A program made the translations under genes and the position numbers. Below are positions 11,347 to 21,989 of a stretch of DNA of 64,000 nucleotides, one piece after another. The first letter of the stretch is position 1. Each line of letters starts with the position of its first letter. The notes below the pieces were generated by a model. It made no database searches. It was given only the letters and a program-made list of their open reading frames with translations, and was not told the origin of the DNA. Origin of the DNA: Welwitschia mirabilis (taxonomy: Eukaryota; Gnetophyta; Gnetopsida; Welwitschiales); the NCBI GenBank assembly GCA_051453625.1, contig JBOZIK010000001.1:126394803-126458802 (forward strand), in the 5' to 3' direction.

Positions 11347-12516
11347 TAATATTAGCATAATTCTATGAAGCGTTTTGTAATGGAATACTTTAAGTAATAA
11401 AGTTTTTTACAGAGTTACATGAGGTACATGCTTCCATTCAAAACTTTTAGATGATTTATAGATCCCTTCCTTAGAAAATCAAGGTATCTTATTAGTTTTC
11501 AAATGGATTATTCGATCCTTGGAAGGGAATGATCCCTAGAAGGTTTTATTTAGGCATTATTAAGCCAATAGCAATATGTGTTCCAATCATCTTTAGAAAG
11601 ATATTTGCTAGAGCAACTCTATTTTTCTTATGGTAACTTCAAAGGCAAAGGCTCCTATGTTTTCTAGCAAATATTAAATTTTGACATAGACGCAAAAGAT
11701 TTTTTCTCTAGTAACTAACTAATTTAAATTACAATAAGCTAGTTACTCATTCTCCTTGGTGGTCTTCAGCCTTTAAAATTGTAAATAACTCTTTGGTTTC
11801 TCATTTTTCAATTAGATTTCAAAAATTGGCTAAAGCAGGTATTCTCCACCTAGACCAATTTGCAGTACATTAGGATAATCATATTAGAATAAATTGAATT
11901 GGTCTTCTTTTAAATCCAAATGAAAGGTTTGAAAGTTGGATCCTCACATTATCAAGTACATAGAAAACATGGTCTCTAGTATTAACTAGCAGCACAGTAA
12001 TAAGAACTGGTAGGATGTTTGGCTTTGGCCCAATGGTAATCATATTATCAAATTGTCTTTTTTTAAAGCTTGAACATGATTCTAAGATTTTAACAGTCTC
12101 TCAAAAGAGCTTAACTCCAAATGGCATCTTGACTAGATAAATGATAAATGGAAGAAATTCTTCAAAGGAGTTTGAAAGATTAAATTCCATCCTAAAATGA
12201 AAATATTCTTTAGTGTCTTATTCATTAAGGTATTACTATTGCTCATCATCTTCAACTTTTGGGAGTTGATCATCCTTTGTTCCCTATATGTCAATCTCCA
12301 AAAACCTTTCAGCACACTTTCTGATATTGTGCATTACATGACAAGTTTGGGATATGATTATAGATATTGATGATCTAAGCACTCATCTCTAGTATCCTAC
12401 TTTCATTTTATTGCAAGACATCCTTAATCCCTTTTCTAAGCATGGTTTGAACATCTTTATCCTTGAATGTGCTCATTTTATTTGGAAAATTTGATGTGTT
12501 ACTTGGTTTAATAAGA
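11347..12516 (+). pseudogene. LINE ORF2 C-terminus (RT tail and zf-RVT-like region)
   Basis: This is degenerate coding sequence downstream of the RT. Around 12310 a QHTF...YC segment, followed by a W-D-M-I-I segment and HFIWKI, corresponds to the zf-RVT region of plant L1 ORF2. The minus-strand relative has QHAFWNYNL and LHFLWKWHC at the matching place. The element ends at 12516 directly against the target-site duplication, with no A-tail and no visible 3' UTR. Confidence 0.7.
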
Positions 12517-12531
12517 ATCCTCATAAATTTG
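12517..12531 (+). repeat. Right target-site duplication of the LINE
   Basis: This is an exact copy of 6238-6252. Copia RT coding sequence resumes from here. Confidence 0.9.
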
Positions 12532-12770
12532 ATTATGTATATAGAATTAAGAAGGCTTTATATGAGTTGAAGCAAGCTCCAAGAGTTTAGTATAAACAAT
12601 TAGCCACAATTTTAAATAAAAGTGGTTATATTTGTGAAATGATAGATAAAATTTTATTTGTCAAGAACTTAAAAAAGGATTTTATTATTATTCAAATTTA
12701 TGTGGATGATATATTTTTGATGCCTCTAGCAAAGTTTTATTGAAAAAATTTGCCAATATCTTGACAATAC
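12517..12770 (+). pseudogene. copia reverse transcriptase, C-terminal part
   Basis: The frame continues the RT broken at 6252: YVYRIKKALYELKQAPRV, YKQLATILNKSGY, then an intact catalytic box IYVDDIFL with YVDD at 12699-12710. Sequence from 12770 to 13180 is the RT-RNase H connection, with many stops (for example KNAKTTDTPMSTS, GMIESLLYLTARKTNIM-like). Confidence 0.88.
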
Positions 12771-13169
12771 ACTTTTAGATGAGTATGTTTGTTGAAGTTA
12801 GAATGTTTCTTGTATTATAGATTAAGCAATCAAAAAATGAAATTTTTATATCTCTAATCTAAATATGTAAAGAATTTGATGAAACATTTTAAATTTAAGA
12901 ATGCTAAAACGACTGACACACCTATGTCTACTTCTTGAAAATTTAGCCTAGATGAACATGAAAAATCAGTAGACCAGAAACTTTATATAAGTATGATAGA
13001 AAGTTTGTTATATCTAACTGCAAGAAAAACCAATATTATGTTTAGTGTTGTTGTGTATGCAAGATACTAAACCCAATCAAAATAATCACACCTATAAGCA
13101 ATCAAAAGAATAATAAGATATATAAAAATCACATGTGATTTTGTAGTATGGTATCCGATAAAGACATCT

Positions 13170-13628
13170 TTTGATCTTGCAGGATTTAGTGATGTAGATT
13201 GAGCTGGATGTAAAGATGATAAAAAAATTAAAAGTGGTAATTTTTCTCTATTAGAATCGTGCTTAGTAGGATGAGCTAGTTAAAAATCAAAATACAATAT
13301 TCCTTTCAATAGCTAAAGCTAAGTATATAGAAGTAGGAAATTGTTGTGCTCATCTCCTTTAGATGAAGGAAATGATAAGGGATNNNNNNNNNNTTCTATA
13401 ATAACACTAGTATAATTAGTATTTCTTAAAACCTTGTTCAGCATTCTAGAACTAAACATATTCAGTTAAGACACTGTTTTCTTAGAGATTAAGTTAAAAA
13501 AGGAAATATTTCTAAGAATTTTATTAGTACAGACCGTCAACTTGCTGATATTTTCACTAAACCCCTAAATTTCAATAATTTTCTTCATCTTCATAATGAA
13601 CTAGGGGTTATCTCTCTGTTCTTTAACT
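13170..13628 (+). pseudogene. copia RNase H domain
   Basis: AGFSDVD followed by AGCKDDKK matches the start of copia RNase H (A-x-x-D-A-D-W-A-G-C-x-D-D). NTSIISIS, a degenerate HSRTKHI segment, FLRD and QLADIFTKPLN-type remnants follow in family order. A 10-base N run lies at 13384-13393. In the element this domain removes the RNA template during cDNA synthesis. It is frameshifted and cannot be functional. Confidence 0.82.
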
Positions 13629-13629
13629 G

Positions 13630-13790
13630 ATTGTAGGGCAGTCAATTGGATCCCTAATTTGGTCGACCAAATGTGATTGATTGACCAGTCTAAAAACCTG
13701 ATCGCCCAAACCTCAAGTACTATGACTGGCACCTTAACGATTTGACTAGACGTCAAAATGGTTGACTANNNNNNNNNNNNNNNNNNNNNN
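13630..13790 (+). repeat. GTCGACC/GTTGACC-rich segment after pol
   Basis: A cluster of short motifs (GGTCGACCAAA, GATTGACCAG, GATCGCCC, GGTTGACTA) sits between the RNase H stop and the third ORF, ending in a 23-base N run. The same motif class is tandemly repeated in the 3' LTR at 15640-15980. I see no coding potential. Confidence 0.6.
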
Positions 13791-13961
13791 NGGTAGAAAA
13801 GGCGATGGACTGATTTCTTTATCAAATCTCACTTTATCACCTTTTCTTTAAAATCTAGTAGAGTTAAAACCCTATCCATTGTCTTCTAGCCATCTATCTC
13901 CTTCAGATATAGCTTTTTCTTGTAAGTTTTCTTTTCTTCAAGCTCCTACCACATTGTTGCA

Positions 13962-14998
13962 ATGGCTGAGGATCCATTAAAAAGATGGAAAAAAGAGGAT
14001 GCTAGCAGAGATCCTTTATATTTCTACTATGGGATGTTTGAATAAGTAATAGAGAAGTTTACTAAGAAGTTTGAGAGGAAGCCAGTATGGCAAGAGAGGG
14101 ATATTGCTACTGCAAAGCTCATGGAACTCTGAGATGTGGTGCAACTCTTGTGAGATTTGGATCTTTTTTACTTTCTTTATGTTTTAGGACCTACCTACTC
14201 CTTTCTCACTGCGATGGTCTACAACAATGCTTCTTTTGATCCAAATACCAATACCCTAGAAACTGTGATTTGGGGGGAGAAGATACGGGTTACTATAAAC
14301 TAAATTACTATTATTGCTAATCTTCCAAGAGGATACTATATGAGTTCTGGCCTCTTTGTAACTCTATGGAAGACAAAGTAAAGGTATCAAGGAAACTTTA
14401 TGATAAGTTTCATAGATGAAAAACCACCCTTTCTACTTCTCTCCTTACCCTAAAATACAGGTTTTTGCATTTAGTATTTACCTATAATTTCTTACCTTTG
14501 ATGGATTATCATGATGAGACCTTCAACTACAAGGCATATTTGATGTATTTAGTAGGAAATAGGCACTTTATTAATGCTCCTACCATAATACTAAATAATA
14601 TGGTCTCCCAATTGGAGTATCACAGAACTAGGGCTCTCCCATACTTAGTATTGATTGTAAATCTCTATTATCAATATAGAGTTCAGCTCTATCCAAAGTT
14701 AGAAATTCTTAACCCTATGTCAACCATTGGGCATACGATGTTGTCTCACATGCATATCTTTGCAGGTTCTAAGAAATTCCTAAATCTCGTTCTCCCAAGT
14801 AAGCCTTACCAGATAAGACTCTTTCATACCTGAGGAGGATAGACTCTCATACCAGGCATATGAAAGAAGCTCTGATCACAGCTAAGTATGAGATTGTAGA
14901 TACTTTAGAGAAGCCAGAAGCTTAATGTAGAAGGCAGTCAAAGAAGAAGAGGAAGATTCTGAAGAAGAAGCAGAGGAGGAAGCTAAGGAATCTGATTG
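13962..14998 (+). pseudogene. Third ORF of the SIRE-type copia (plant transposon protein-like domain, acidic tail)
   Basis: The frame starts at 13962 with MAEDPLKRWKKEDASRDPL and runs with stops and frame changes to about 14998. The best-preserved part (14465-14833) reads LVFTYNFLPLMDYHDE, YLMYLVGNRHFINAPTIILN, ALPYLVLI and STIGHTMLSHMHI. These resemble in order the 'putative plant transposon protein' domain (PF20167-like) found in plant LTR elements. The frame ends in an acidic tail (KEEEEDSEEEAEEEAKESD, stop at 14998). It lies downstream of pol and upstream of the 3' LTR, where SIRE elements carry an extra, sometimes env-like, ORF. I see no signal peptide or membrane segment. The function of the domain is unknown. 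The family assignment is from memory of the motif pattern. Confidence 0.6.
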
Positions 14999-15490
14999 AT
15001 CTTGTCTCTTTGATTGTGTTTTCATGTATTTTCATGCTTACTTTTTTCTCCCCTTTATCATTAATGTCAAAATGGGAAGAATTAGTTAGTTATTTTTTCT
15101 GCTTCATTCAGTTATAACTACTTTTAATGAGCACTTTTTCTAGTATAATGATCAATTTTTAATAATAGAAATGCACTTTGTTATCATTACTATCTCACAT
15201 TTTTTTAAGTGTGCAACTATTTAATCATGAACTATAATTTTTGTTATATCTTATGGCTATTAAATAATTCTTAATCAAAATGTTTTTGTCACATATATTT
15301 TGGATGTCACTTGCCTCACAAGTTGTACTAAATATTGTTTTAATTATGGCACAAGTTAGAAACTCTCTAAAAAATGTCTTATTTGATGTTAATGTTCAAT
15401 ATCACTTGAAAATTTAACAGATATTTTTTGAGGGGAAACTTTTTTAGAAATTAATCTTTTCAACTATGTATAAGTCTATCATCAATGTTA
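14999..15490 (+). other. Non-coding 3' region of the copia element
   Basis: This AT-rich sequence lies between the third ORF and the polypurine tract. GTCAAAATGGGAAGAATTAG near 15067 resembles a second, decayed polypurine-like site. No gene seen. Confidence 0.5.
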
Positions 15491-15501
15491 AAGGGAAAGA
15501 T
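15491..15501 (+). other. Polypurine tract of the copia element
   Basis: AAGGGAAAGAT follows ATCAATGTTA. The wider context matches the usual CATCAATGTCAAAGGGGGAGATTGTTGAGT junction of plant copia elements with a few changes, which places the 3' LTR start just after it. Confidence 0.65.
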
Positions 15502-16829
15502 TATTGAGTTAATATTTGTCAATTTAATGTCAAACTAATGTTTGCTATTTAGCAAACATGTTGTATCTTATGCAAAAAATATTAATCATTACAGATCAGA
15601 AGCTAAAATAATTTATCACAATTTAGACCTGAACCTGTTAGTTTTCAGATACTCTTCAAGTGTTGACCAAATTCCTAAGGGATTAACTGCACTTGAACCT
15701 TATGCTAAAATGAATTGAATTTAGAGGAGTTGACCCGACACATAAGGGGTTAACCAGACTTTAGCATCTAATACTTCATAGTCAATCATCAAAGGGTTGA
15801 CTGGATTCTTGAGGGGTCGATCGGACCTAAGCATAAAAATTTCACTGCCGATTATCAAGGGATCAAATGGATTCCTAAGGGGTCAACTAGACCTAGAGTA
15901 AAATGTTTTTACTTTTTATCAGTAAGGGTTCAACTGGGCATTTATGGGGTTGACCAGACCTAGAGCAAAAAATAATGTTGCAATTTTTTCTGAATAAGAA
16001 GCTAATTAAATGTATATGCAAGTGATCAGAATAGAGATCAATCGAACCCTAAGGAGTCAATCAAACATGAGCCGTAAGAAATAGGGGTCGATTAAAAGAA
16101 TATTAGGATGACCAAATTCAGTGACGACACCAGATGAGATCGAATGGACATTTTAAATGGTTAATAAGTTATAATAGAAATGGGATTTTCGTAGCTTTTA
16201 TGAACCCATTTTTTTATCTGTCAGAAGGTATTTTTACTTGTAAAAATCCTAAAAGAGTTCTACTATATATTTGCCAAAATTTAAAATCACTATATAACTT
16301 TTCGAATTATTGTAAAATCATTTATTATACTCATTAAAATATTCTATGACCAAAGATGATCCAAGAGTTACTGTTATCATTATGTACTTAATCAAGTCAG
16401 TTGCACTACATGCTTGTAGATTATACCATATTCTCAAGCAATATAGTAATACTATTTTTGAGATAGAAATTGGGTGAAACCTGTGTACTTTAGCATACCA
16501 TTATCACCGCTTCATATTCTTGCTAAAGGTTGAGACTGAGCCTTACAAAATTCTAACTAGAATACCTAAAAAAATTTTAACGAAGATATAGATCAAGCTT
16601 AGATAGAAGCTGATCATCGAGAGTTAAGTAGATGGCTTCCCAAATCACTATAAATATTGTGTACTTATCATTGGTATTTTCGTGCTTTCTGTTCTTTATT
16701 TTTCAAAATAGTTTCAATTTTATTTGCATAACTATTTTAGTGTTTATTTCAGGTAAAGATATTTTGTGATTTATTCAATTATTTTTTAAACCTATTCAGC
16801 CTCCCCCTTCTAGGGCTCTCGATCCTACA
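15502..16829 (+). repeat. 3' LTR of the SIRE-type copia
   Basis: The LTR begins TATTGAG (the canonical TG mutated to TA) right after the polypurine tract and ends CCTACA, about 1.33 kb. Its last 760 bases match the truncated 5' LTR at 1-771. Its first half carries a degenerate tandem array. Sequence beyond 16829 is gypsy coding. Confidence 0.8.
15640..15980 (+). repeat. Degenerate 66-70 bp tandem repeat in the 3' LTR
   Basis: Successive units share a pattern: ATCAAGGG...GACTGGATTCCTAAGGGGTC(G/A)A(T/C)(C/T)GGACCTA, then A-rich filler. Clear units start near 15782, 15852 and 15920, with more diverged ones before them. GGGGTCGATCGGACC, GGGGTCAACTAGACC and GGGGTTGACCAGACC are equivalent positions. 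Confidence 0.7.
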
Positions 16830-16834
16830 TCTTT

Positions 16835-17400
16835 TGCAAGAAAAGTCAAAATACTCTAAGATATGAAAAGACTTAATAAGAAGAAAACAAAAATGAATTA
16901 TTTCTAGCAAAGTTTTTTTAGCTCAATCTCTCACAAACCTTGTATTATAAAAATCTCCAAAAATTTAAGGATTCAGTGGCAGCAACAGTTAGTATTACAT
17001 TAGAGGAAAATAAAAAAATAAAAAGAGCTTTAATTGAAATTGGAAGGAGTGCCAACATCATGCCATTACATATTTGTAAGAGACTTGATTTAGAAGGTAA
17101 AATAGAGCCTACTCGAATTATTTCAATTTAGCAGATACATTAGTTAAGAAACCCTTAGAAGTTATAAAATATTTAGTAATTCAAATTGAAGAGGCATTCT
17201 ACTTGTTAGATGTGATTGTAATAGAGGTCAAACATAATAGAGGTTACCCATTATCTCTAGAAAGAGCCTTCCATGCAACAGTCCATTGCATTATCAATAT
17301 AAGAACTGGGATAATGGAGTGTCATCTAGGGAACAAAAAGTTTTCAAAATTTTTAATGTAGCTGAGAAAGACCTAGGTTATGAATGAGACATAGATAATA
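16835..17400 (+). pseudogene. gypsy gag end and aspartic protease
   Basis: VAATVSITLEENKKIKRALI, then EIGRSANIMPLHICKRLDLE and KIEPTRI, match the protease region of Athila/Tat elements (ALLDLGASVNLMPxSVYxxLGLGELKPT); the catalytic D is changed to E. After a frameshift come VIQIEEAFYLLDVIVIE and HATVHCIINIRTGIM, the second half of the same domain (usually VDFxVLD and LGRPFLATAxAxI). The protein would process Gag-Pol. Confidence 0.82.
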
Positions 17401-18650
17401 ATATTAAATCAACCTTATTCCTATAACATCATCTACTTAAAGAATGATGACCAATGTTACACGAACCTATACTTTATGATGATCCATTTGAAATTAAAAA
17501 CTTAAAATCTTTTGATACATCCAACTTTGATCATTCAGAAAATGATCTTTTGGATCAGAATAAAAAATCGTTAACAACAAATGAAAATTCACACTTTAAA
17601 GAAAGTTGTCCACTACTGATGTCTAGAAGACAATCCGAGATGACGATCAAAATTAATGAGTCTAGGATAAAAACTAAAAATCCTAATTTAAATCTGAATC
17701 TTAAAAATATTCCTAGTGGACTAAAGTATATTTTTCTCTGTAACAATCAGAACAAACCTCTAATAATTAATGAAAACCTATTCCCTTAGTAAGAGTCAAT
17801 CTTAATCTCTCTTTTGACTTTCAAAATTAATCCATTCATATGGTCTCATGAAGATTTATCATCCATTCCTCCTTCTATTATTCAGCATAAAATCTATCTT
17901 GAAGAAAACTCAAAACTTGTTAGACAATCACAAATAAGATTAAATCCAGTACTTAAATAAGTAGTTAAAAAATAAATTATTAAATTAATGGATGTTAGAA
18001 TCATTTACACTATATTTGATAGTGAAAGGATTAGTCCCTTAATTGCAGTATCGAAAAAGAATGGAAAATGGAGAGTATGCATGGATTTTTGAAAACTTAA
18101 TGAAGTCATTGAAAAGGATCATTATCCCTTACCCTTTCTTAACCAGATACTTGATAGAATTTAGGACTTACTTTTTATTACTTTTTATATGAATATAGCA
18201 GTTATAACTAGGCTTGCATGGTTAGTGAAAACTAGGATAAAACAACTTTTACTTCACCTTTTGGGATGTTTGCTTTTAGATGAATGCCTTTTGGATTATG
18301 TAATGCTCCTGGAACTTTTTAACATCTTATGATGATTATTTTTTCAGACATGTTGGAGGATTTAATAGAAATATTTAGGAATGACTTTTTAATCTTTGAA
18401 GAAACCTTTGATCAAATCTTAGAAATATTAGAAAAAGTCCTTGATAGATGCATAGAGTGTGGCCTTCATTTAAGTTGAAAAAAGAGCTTATTTTTAGTTG
18501 ATAATGGAATAGTTCTAAATCACCACATTTCTAAAAGGGGAATTAAGATGGACCCTAGTAAATTAAGCATCATTAAAAACTTAACTTCTCCAACCAATTT
18601 TAAACAACTTTGATATTTTCTGACATTGTGGTTTTCACCACCATTTCATA
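17401..18650 (+). pseudogene. gypsy reverse transcriptase
   Basis: An open linker (17454-17789, 111 codons) precedes the RT. Blocks then read IQHKIYLEENSKLVRQSQIR, IKLMDVRIIYTIFDSERISP, KKNGKWRVCMDF and KDHYPLPFLNQILDRI. The catalytic Y/F-x-D-D box survives only as IFRNDFLIFEE near 18370, and HHHISKRGIKMDPSK follows. All are in gypsy order. Stops and frameshifts are numerous. Confidence 0.88.
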
Positions 18651-18689
18651 TAAGATTATGCTAAAATCTGTAAATCCCTATACTCATTA

Positions 18690-19200
18690 CTAGAAAAGAA
18701 GAAAAATTTGAATGGACCAAATCTTGTAAATTTGATTTAAATACACTTAAAGAAAAATTTCTTTTGCACATATTAGAATAGAACCCAACTGGGATAAGGA
18801 TGTTGAACTAATGTGTGGTGCCAGTAATGTTGCTGTAGGTGAGGTGCTTAAATAGAAATATGAAAATGATTTCGAATTCATATCTTACAATAGTAAAACA
18901 TGGTCTAAATCTTGAACAAATTACACAACTACTAAGAGAGATATTAGCCATAATCTTTTACCTCAATAATCTTATACATTATCTTTTAGGCTTTTACATA
19001 AATGTATACATAGACCATGTGGTAATTACATACTTAATGACTAAGAAAGATTCTAGTGCTAGGTTGATTAAATGGATTCTCTTATTGTAAGAATTCAATA
19101 TCATCATTATAGATAAGATAGGAAAATACCATAATGTATCAAATCACTTATCATGCCTTTATTCTTCTTCTGATGATTTTTCTATCAATGATTCTTTTCC
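18690..19200 (+). pseudogene. gypsy RNase H region
   Basis: WTKSCKFDLNTLKEKF (thumb/connection), VMCGASNVAVGEVLK, TTKREILAIIFYLN and YINVYIDHVVITYLMTKKDS match the gypsy RNase H pattern. That pattern is C/DASDxAxGAVL, then T-x-x-E-x-L-A-x-V-x-A and D-H-x-x-L. Frames change between blocks. Confidence 0.78.
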
Positions 19201-19385
19201 AAATAAATAACTATTTGTTGTATCATCTACTCATCGCCCTTCATGATATCCTGATACTATCAATTATCTTGTTACTTTAAAAACACCATAAAATTAGAGT
19301 CAGTCAAAGCAAATCTTTTCTTCATATGATAGATGACTATGAGTTGATAGAGCCCCATCTTTATCATAAGTGTAAGGTTTAAATT

Positions 19386-20557
19386 ATGAGAAAATGTGTA
19401 CTAGAAAGAGAAAAATCTGATATCCTTCATCTTTATCATGGTGATGTTTGTGGTGGACATTTTAATAGTCAGAAAATAGTCATGAAAATTATTCACTCCA
19501 GATTTTATTATCCTTGTCTTTTTCAGGACTCTTTTGATTATGCTAGAAGGTGTGATGCATATCAACATTATGGTAGTCTTTTATGATCACAAAAAATGCT
19601 CCTCAAACCTCTTATTAAGTGTGAGCATTTTGATTGTTGGGAAATAGATTTTATAGGCCCAATTAAAACACATTCTAAAGATAAAAATTACATTTTAGTT
19701 GTTGTTGATTATGTGACTAAATGGGTTGAAGTAATGACTGCTTCCTTAAATGATGCCTAAACCATTTGTAACTTTGTTAGAACTTAAATTTTTTAAGGCT
19801 TTTCTCAAATAATTATTAGTGATCAAGGAACTCATTTCATTAATCATATTTTAAGGAAAATTTTATTCAGTGGAATAGAACATAAAGTAGCTTGTGCTTA
19901 CCATCCTCAAACCAATGGACAAGCTGAAAATGCTAATAGAGAAATTAAAAAAAATGCTTTGAAAACTTGTCTCTACCAATAAGAAATCATGGTATTTTAA
20001 ACTGAATGATGATCTTTGGGCTTGCTAAATAACTTAGCATAATTCACTTCGTTTTTCACCTTATGAAGTTATATACAGTAAAGTCTGTGTTTTACTTCTT
20101 GATGTTCGTTACAATTCTTATCGTTCCACACATCAACTTAACCTTATAAATTTAGAAGAGAATCTTAAAACTAATTTAGTTCAATTAGATCATTTAAATG
20201 AAAAATAAACTTAAGCTATTCATCATCAACTTATTGAAAAAGCCCAAAATAAATTCAAACATAATAAAAAGTTAATCTATAAGAACTTTGAACCTATTCA
20301 ACTATAATACTAGAGTATATCTTCTACATGACAAGTTAACCTCAAAATGGTTAGGTCCTTACCTTATTGATAAAGTACATTCTAATGGATTTGTTGAGAT
20401 TTCTAACTTAACCACTAAAGAAATTCAAAAAGTTAATAGACAAAGGTTGAAAATATATGAGAAACCTTCTGATATAAGCATGATAGAAGCACTAGTCTTG
20501 AAGGTTTCCCTCAATGAGGAGGACTTCTTCCCTACCATTATCTTAACTTTCTATTAG
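19386..20557 (+). pseudogene. gypsy integrase
   Basis: The zinc-binding region is HLYHGDVCGGHF...RRCDAYQ. The core shows a D, D, E triad at 19647 (WEIDFIGP), 19821 (SDQGTHF) and 19926 (YHPQTNGQAEN). The C-terminal part is an open 89-codon stretch (20288-20557) with LTSKWLGPYLIDKV and GFVEISN, the usual integrase SH3-like end. The enzyme would insert element cDNA. Several stops lie in the core after 19960. Confidence 0.87.
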
Positions 20558-21989
20558 ATTATTCCTTTGAAAGCCATTAAGACATCATTTGATCATCTTT
20601 AAACCATGACTTATGTATTTATTTTAGTTCCATAACTAGTCTTTGTACTTGGGCATTTTATAGTGGTAAAACTAGATTCATCCAATCTTAAGACATTCAC
20701 ATGTTTATGAACTTCATTTTAAAGGAAGATGCTTTATTTCTTATGTTTTTCTCAATAATAAAAGTTCTTAGATTATCTAGAAGTGTTATTTTTTATCTTT
20801 TATCTTACTATTTCTCCTTCATCTTTTGAAGTATTTGATCATGTGGAATTTATCTTTTGTTCATCATTTCTTTTAAAAAATTAAAAAATAAAAGAGAGAG
20901 AGAAGAAGAAAAAGAAAAGATAAAGAAAGAAATAAGACTAAGATGTCTTATTTCTGAAATAGCTTAAAGACATGGTCAACATGATGCCCTACCACAAACA
21001 CATAGAGGGAAATTTTCCCAAAAGGGATCTTTGGTAGTTTGATATGGTAGCTGTAGGAACTCCACCAGGAAATCAGTTAGCCATACTTTATGGGTCCTTA
21101 CTTCTCTGACTATGGTTGCACTCCCCTCGTCATGGATAGTAAAATAATAAAAACTTTGATGCTACAGGATCAGTGGTTTTCCTAGTATCATCAGAGGCAT
21201 TGCTTATTTCCTAGACTCTTAGTCTTTACACATGATCATTTTATTTCTAAGGATTTAAGTGTTGTTTTGATATGTAAATAGGTAAGTTCATTTTTTAACA
21301 ACTCTTCTATCTTATCACTTATTGTTTAGAGCATTTGATTTTTAGCATCATCATAACCACTGCCTTATGGAATGGAACTTTATAGAATTATACATTTAGT
21401 TATGCATTTTGAATCAAGTGCTGTTATGATTTCTTCCATATGAGTCTACTAGGTTAGAATTTAGGATAGGTAGGCTATCTGCTTTATGTTCCTTATATCC
21501 ATTTTTTCTATTTGCTTTCGTTATTTAGTTAGTTATTTCAAAGTCATTTCGGTATTTTGTTATCATTTTCAAACCTTAACATTTAGTATTTTCCTTACTT
21601 AGTTTTTAATAAAAAGCTAATTTCTTGATTAGATGAATTTCTTTGCAATTTTTGTGATGTTTAATTTTAGCCTTTCAAAGTCCTACACACTATTCATAAT
21701 CATTTTTGTTAAGGCACGTTTGTTGGATACTTATTTATCTCACTTAGCACATTTTCATTGTTTAATCTTTCCATATTTGTCAGAATCTTCCCTACATCTT
21801 TATTTTTTCAAATCTAACATTTCTACACTAAGCTCTGCACTTAATTTACCAACTATCAAAATTCAATTTTTACAAAAATTGAAAAAACACCAATCATCCA
21901 TCTTCTCATCTAGATATACTAATTTTCGTCTGATTTCTTTGCTCCATTAGCCACTACAGGACATATTTTTTTTCTCGGGGAGGGAAGGA

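Larger units (their letters stand above)
6253..12516 (+). mobile_element. L1-type LINE inserted into copia RT
   Basis: This non-LTR element encodes ORF1 with a zinc knuckle, then an ORF2 with endonuclease, reverse transcriptase and a zf-RVT-like C-terminus, all degenerate. It is bounded by a perfect 15-bp duplication. Region 6253-7340 is the likely 5' UTR; it contains a short direct repeat (AGAAATTTATAATCTTTA at about 6427 and 6491) and no gene that I recognise. The 3' end stops within or just after the zf-RVT region without a poly(A) tail, which is unusual. A second copy of the same family lies on the minus strand at about 58.65-63.08 kb. Confidence 0.87.
1..16829 (+). mobile_element. Ty1/copia LTR retrotransposon, SIRE/Maximus type, interrupted by a LINE
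   Basis: The domain order is copia-type: LTR, primer-binding site, gag, protease, integrase, reverse transcriptase, RNase H, an extra ORF, polypurine tract, LTR. The 5' LTR is cut by the window edge, so its start and left target-site copy are not visible. The LTRs of about 1.3 kb, the coiled-coil segment after the gag zinc knuckle and an extra ORF between RNase H and the 3' LTR point to the SIRE/Maximus lineage. A LINE of 6264 bp (6253-12516) splits the RT. All coding parts carry in-frame stops or frameshifts, so this copy is dead. The sequence right of the 3' LTR reads as gypsy gag-pol, so this copia landed inside an older gypsy element. Confidence 0.88.
16830..21989 (+). mobile_element. Ty3/gypsy (non-chromovirus, Athila/Tat-like) internal region, partial
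   Basis: Coding remnants occur in gypsy order on the + strand: end of gag, protease, RT, RNase H, integrase. A polypurine tract GGGGAGGGAAGGA lies at 21977-21989. The part left of 16830 was separated by the copia insertion and lies outside the window. Every domain has stops. Bases 20560-21976 are a long untranslated region before the 3' LTR; they contain a purine-rich tract (20886-20940) and no gene I recognise. Confidence 0.85.

Noticed and set aside
17454-17789. 111-codon open frame considered as an independent gene
   Set aside because: It lies exactly between gypsy protease and RT, in the right frame order, so it is the element's linker.
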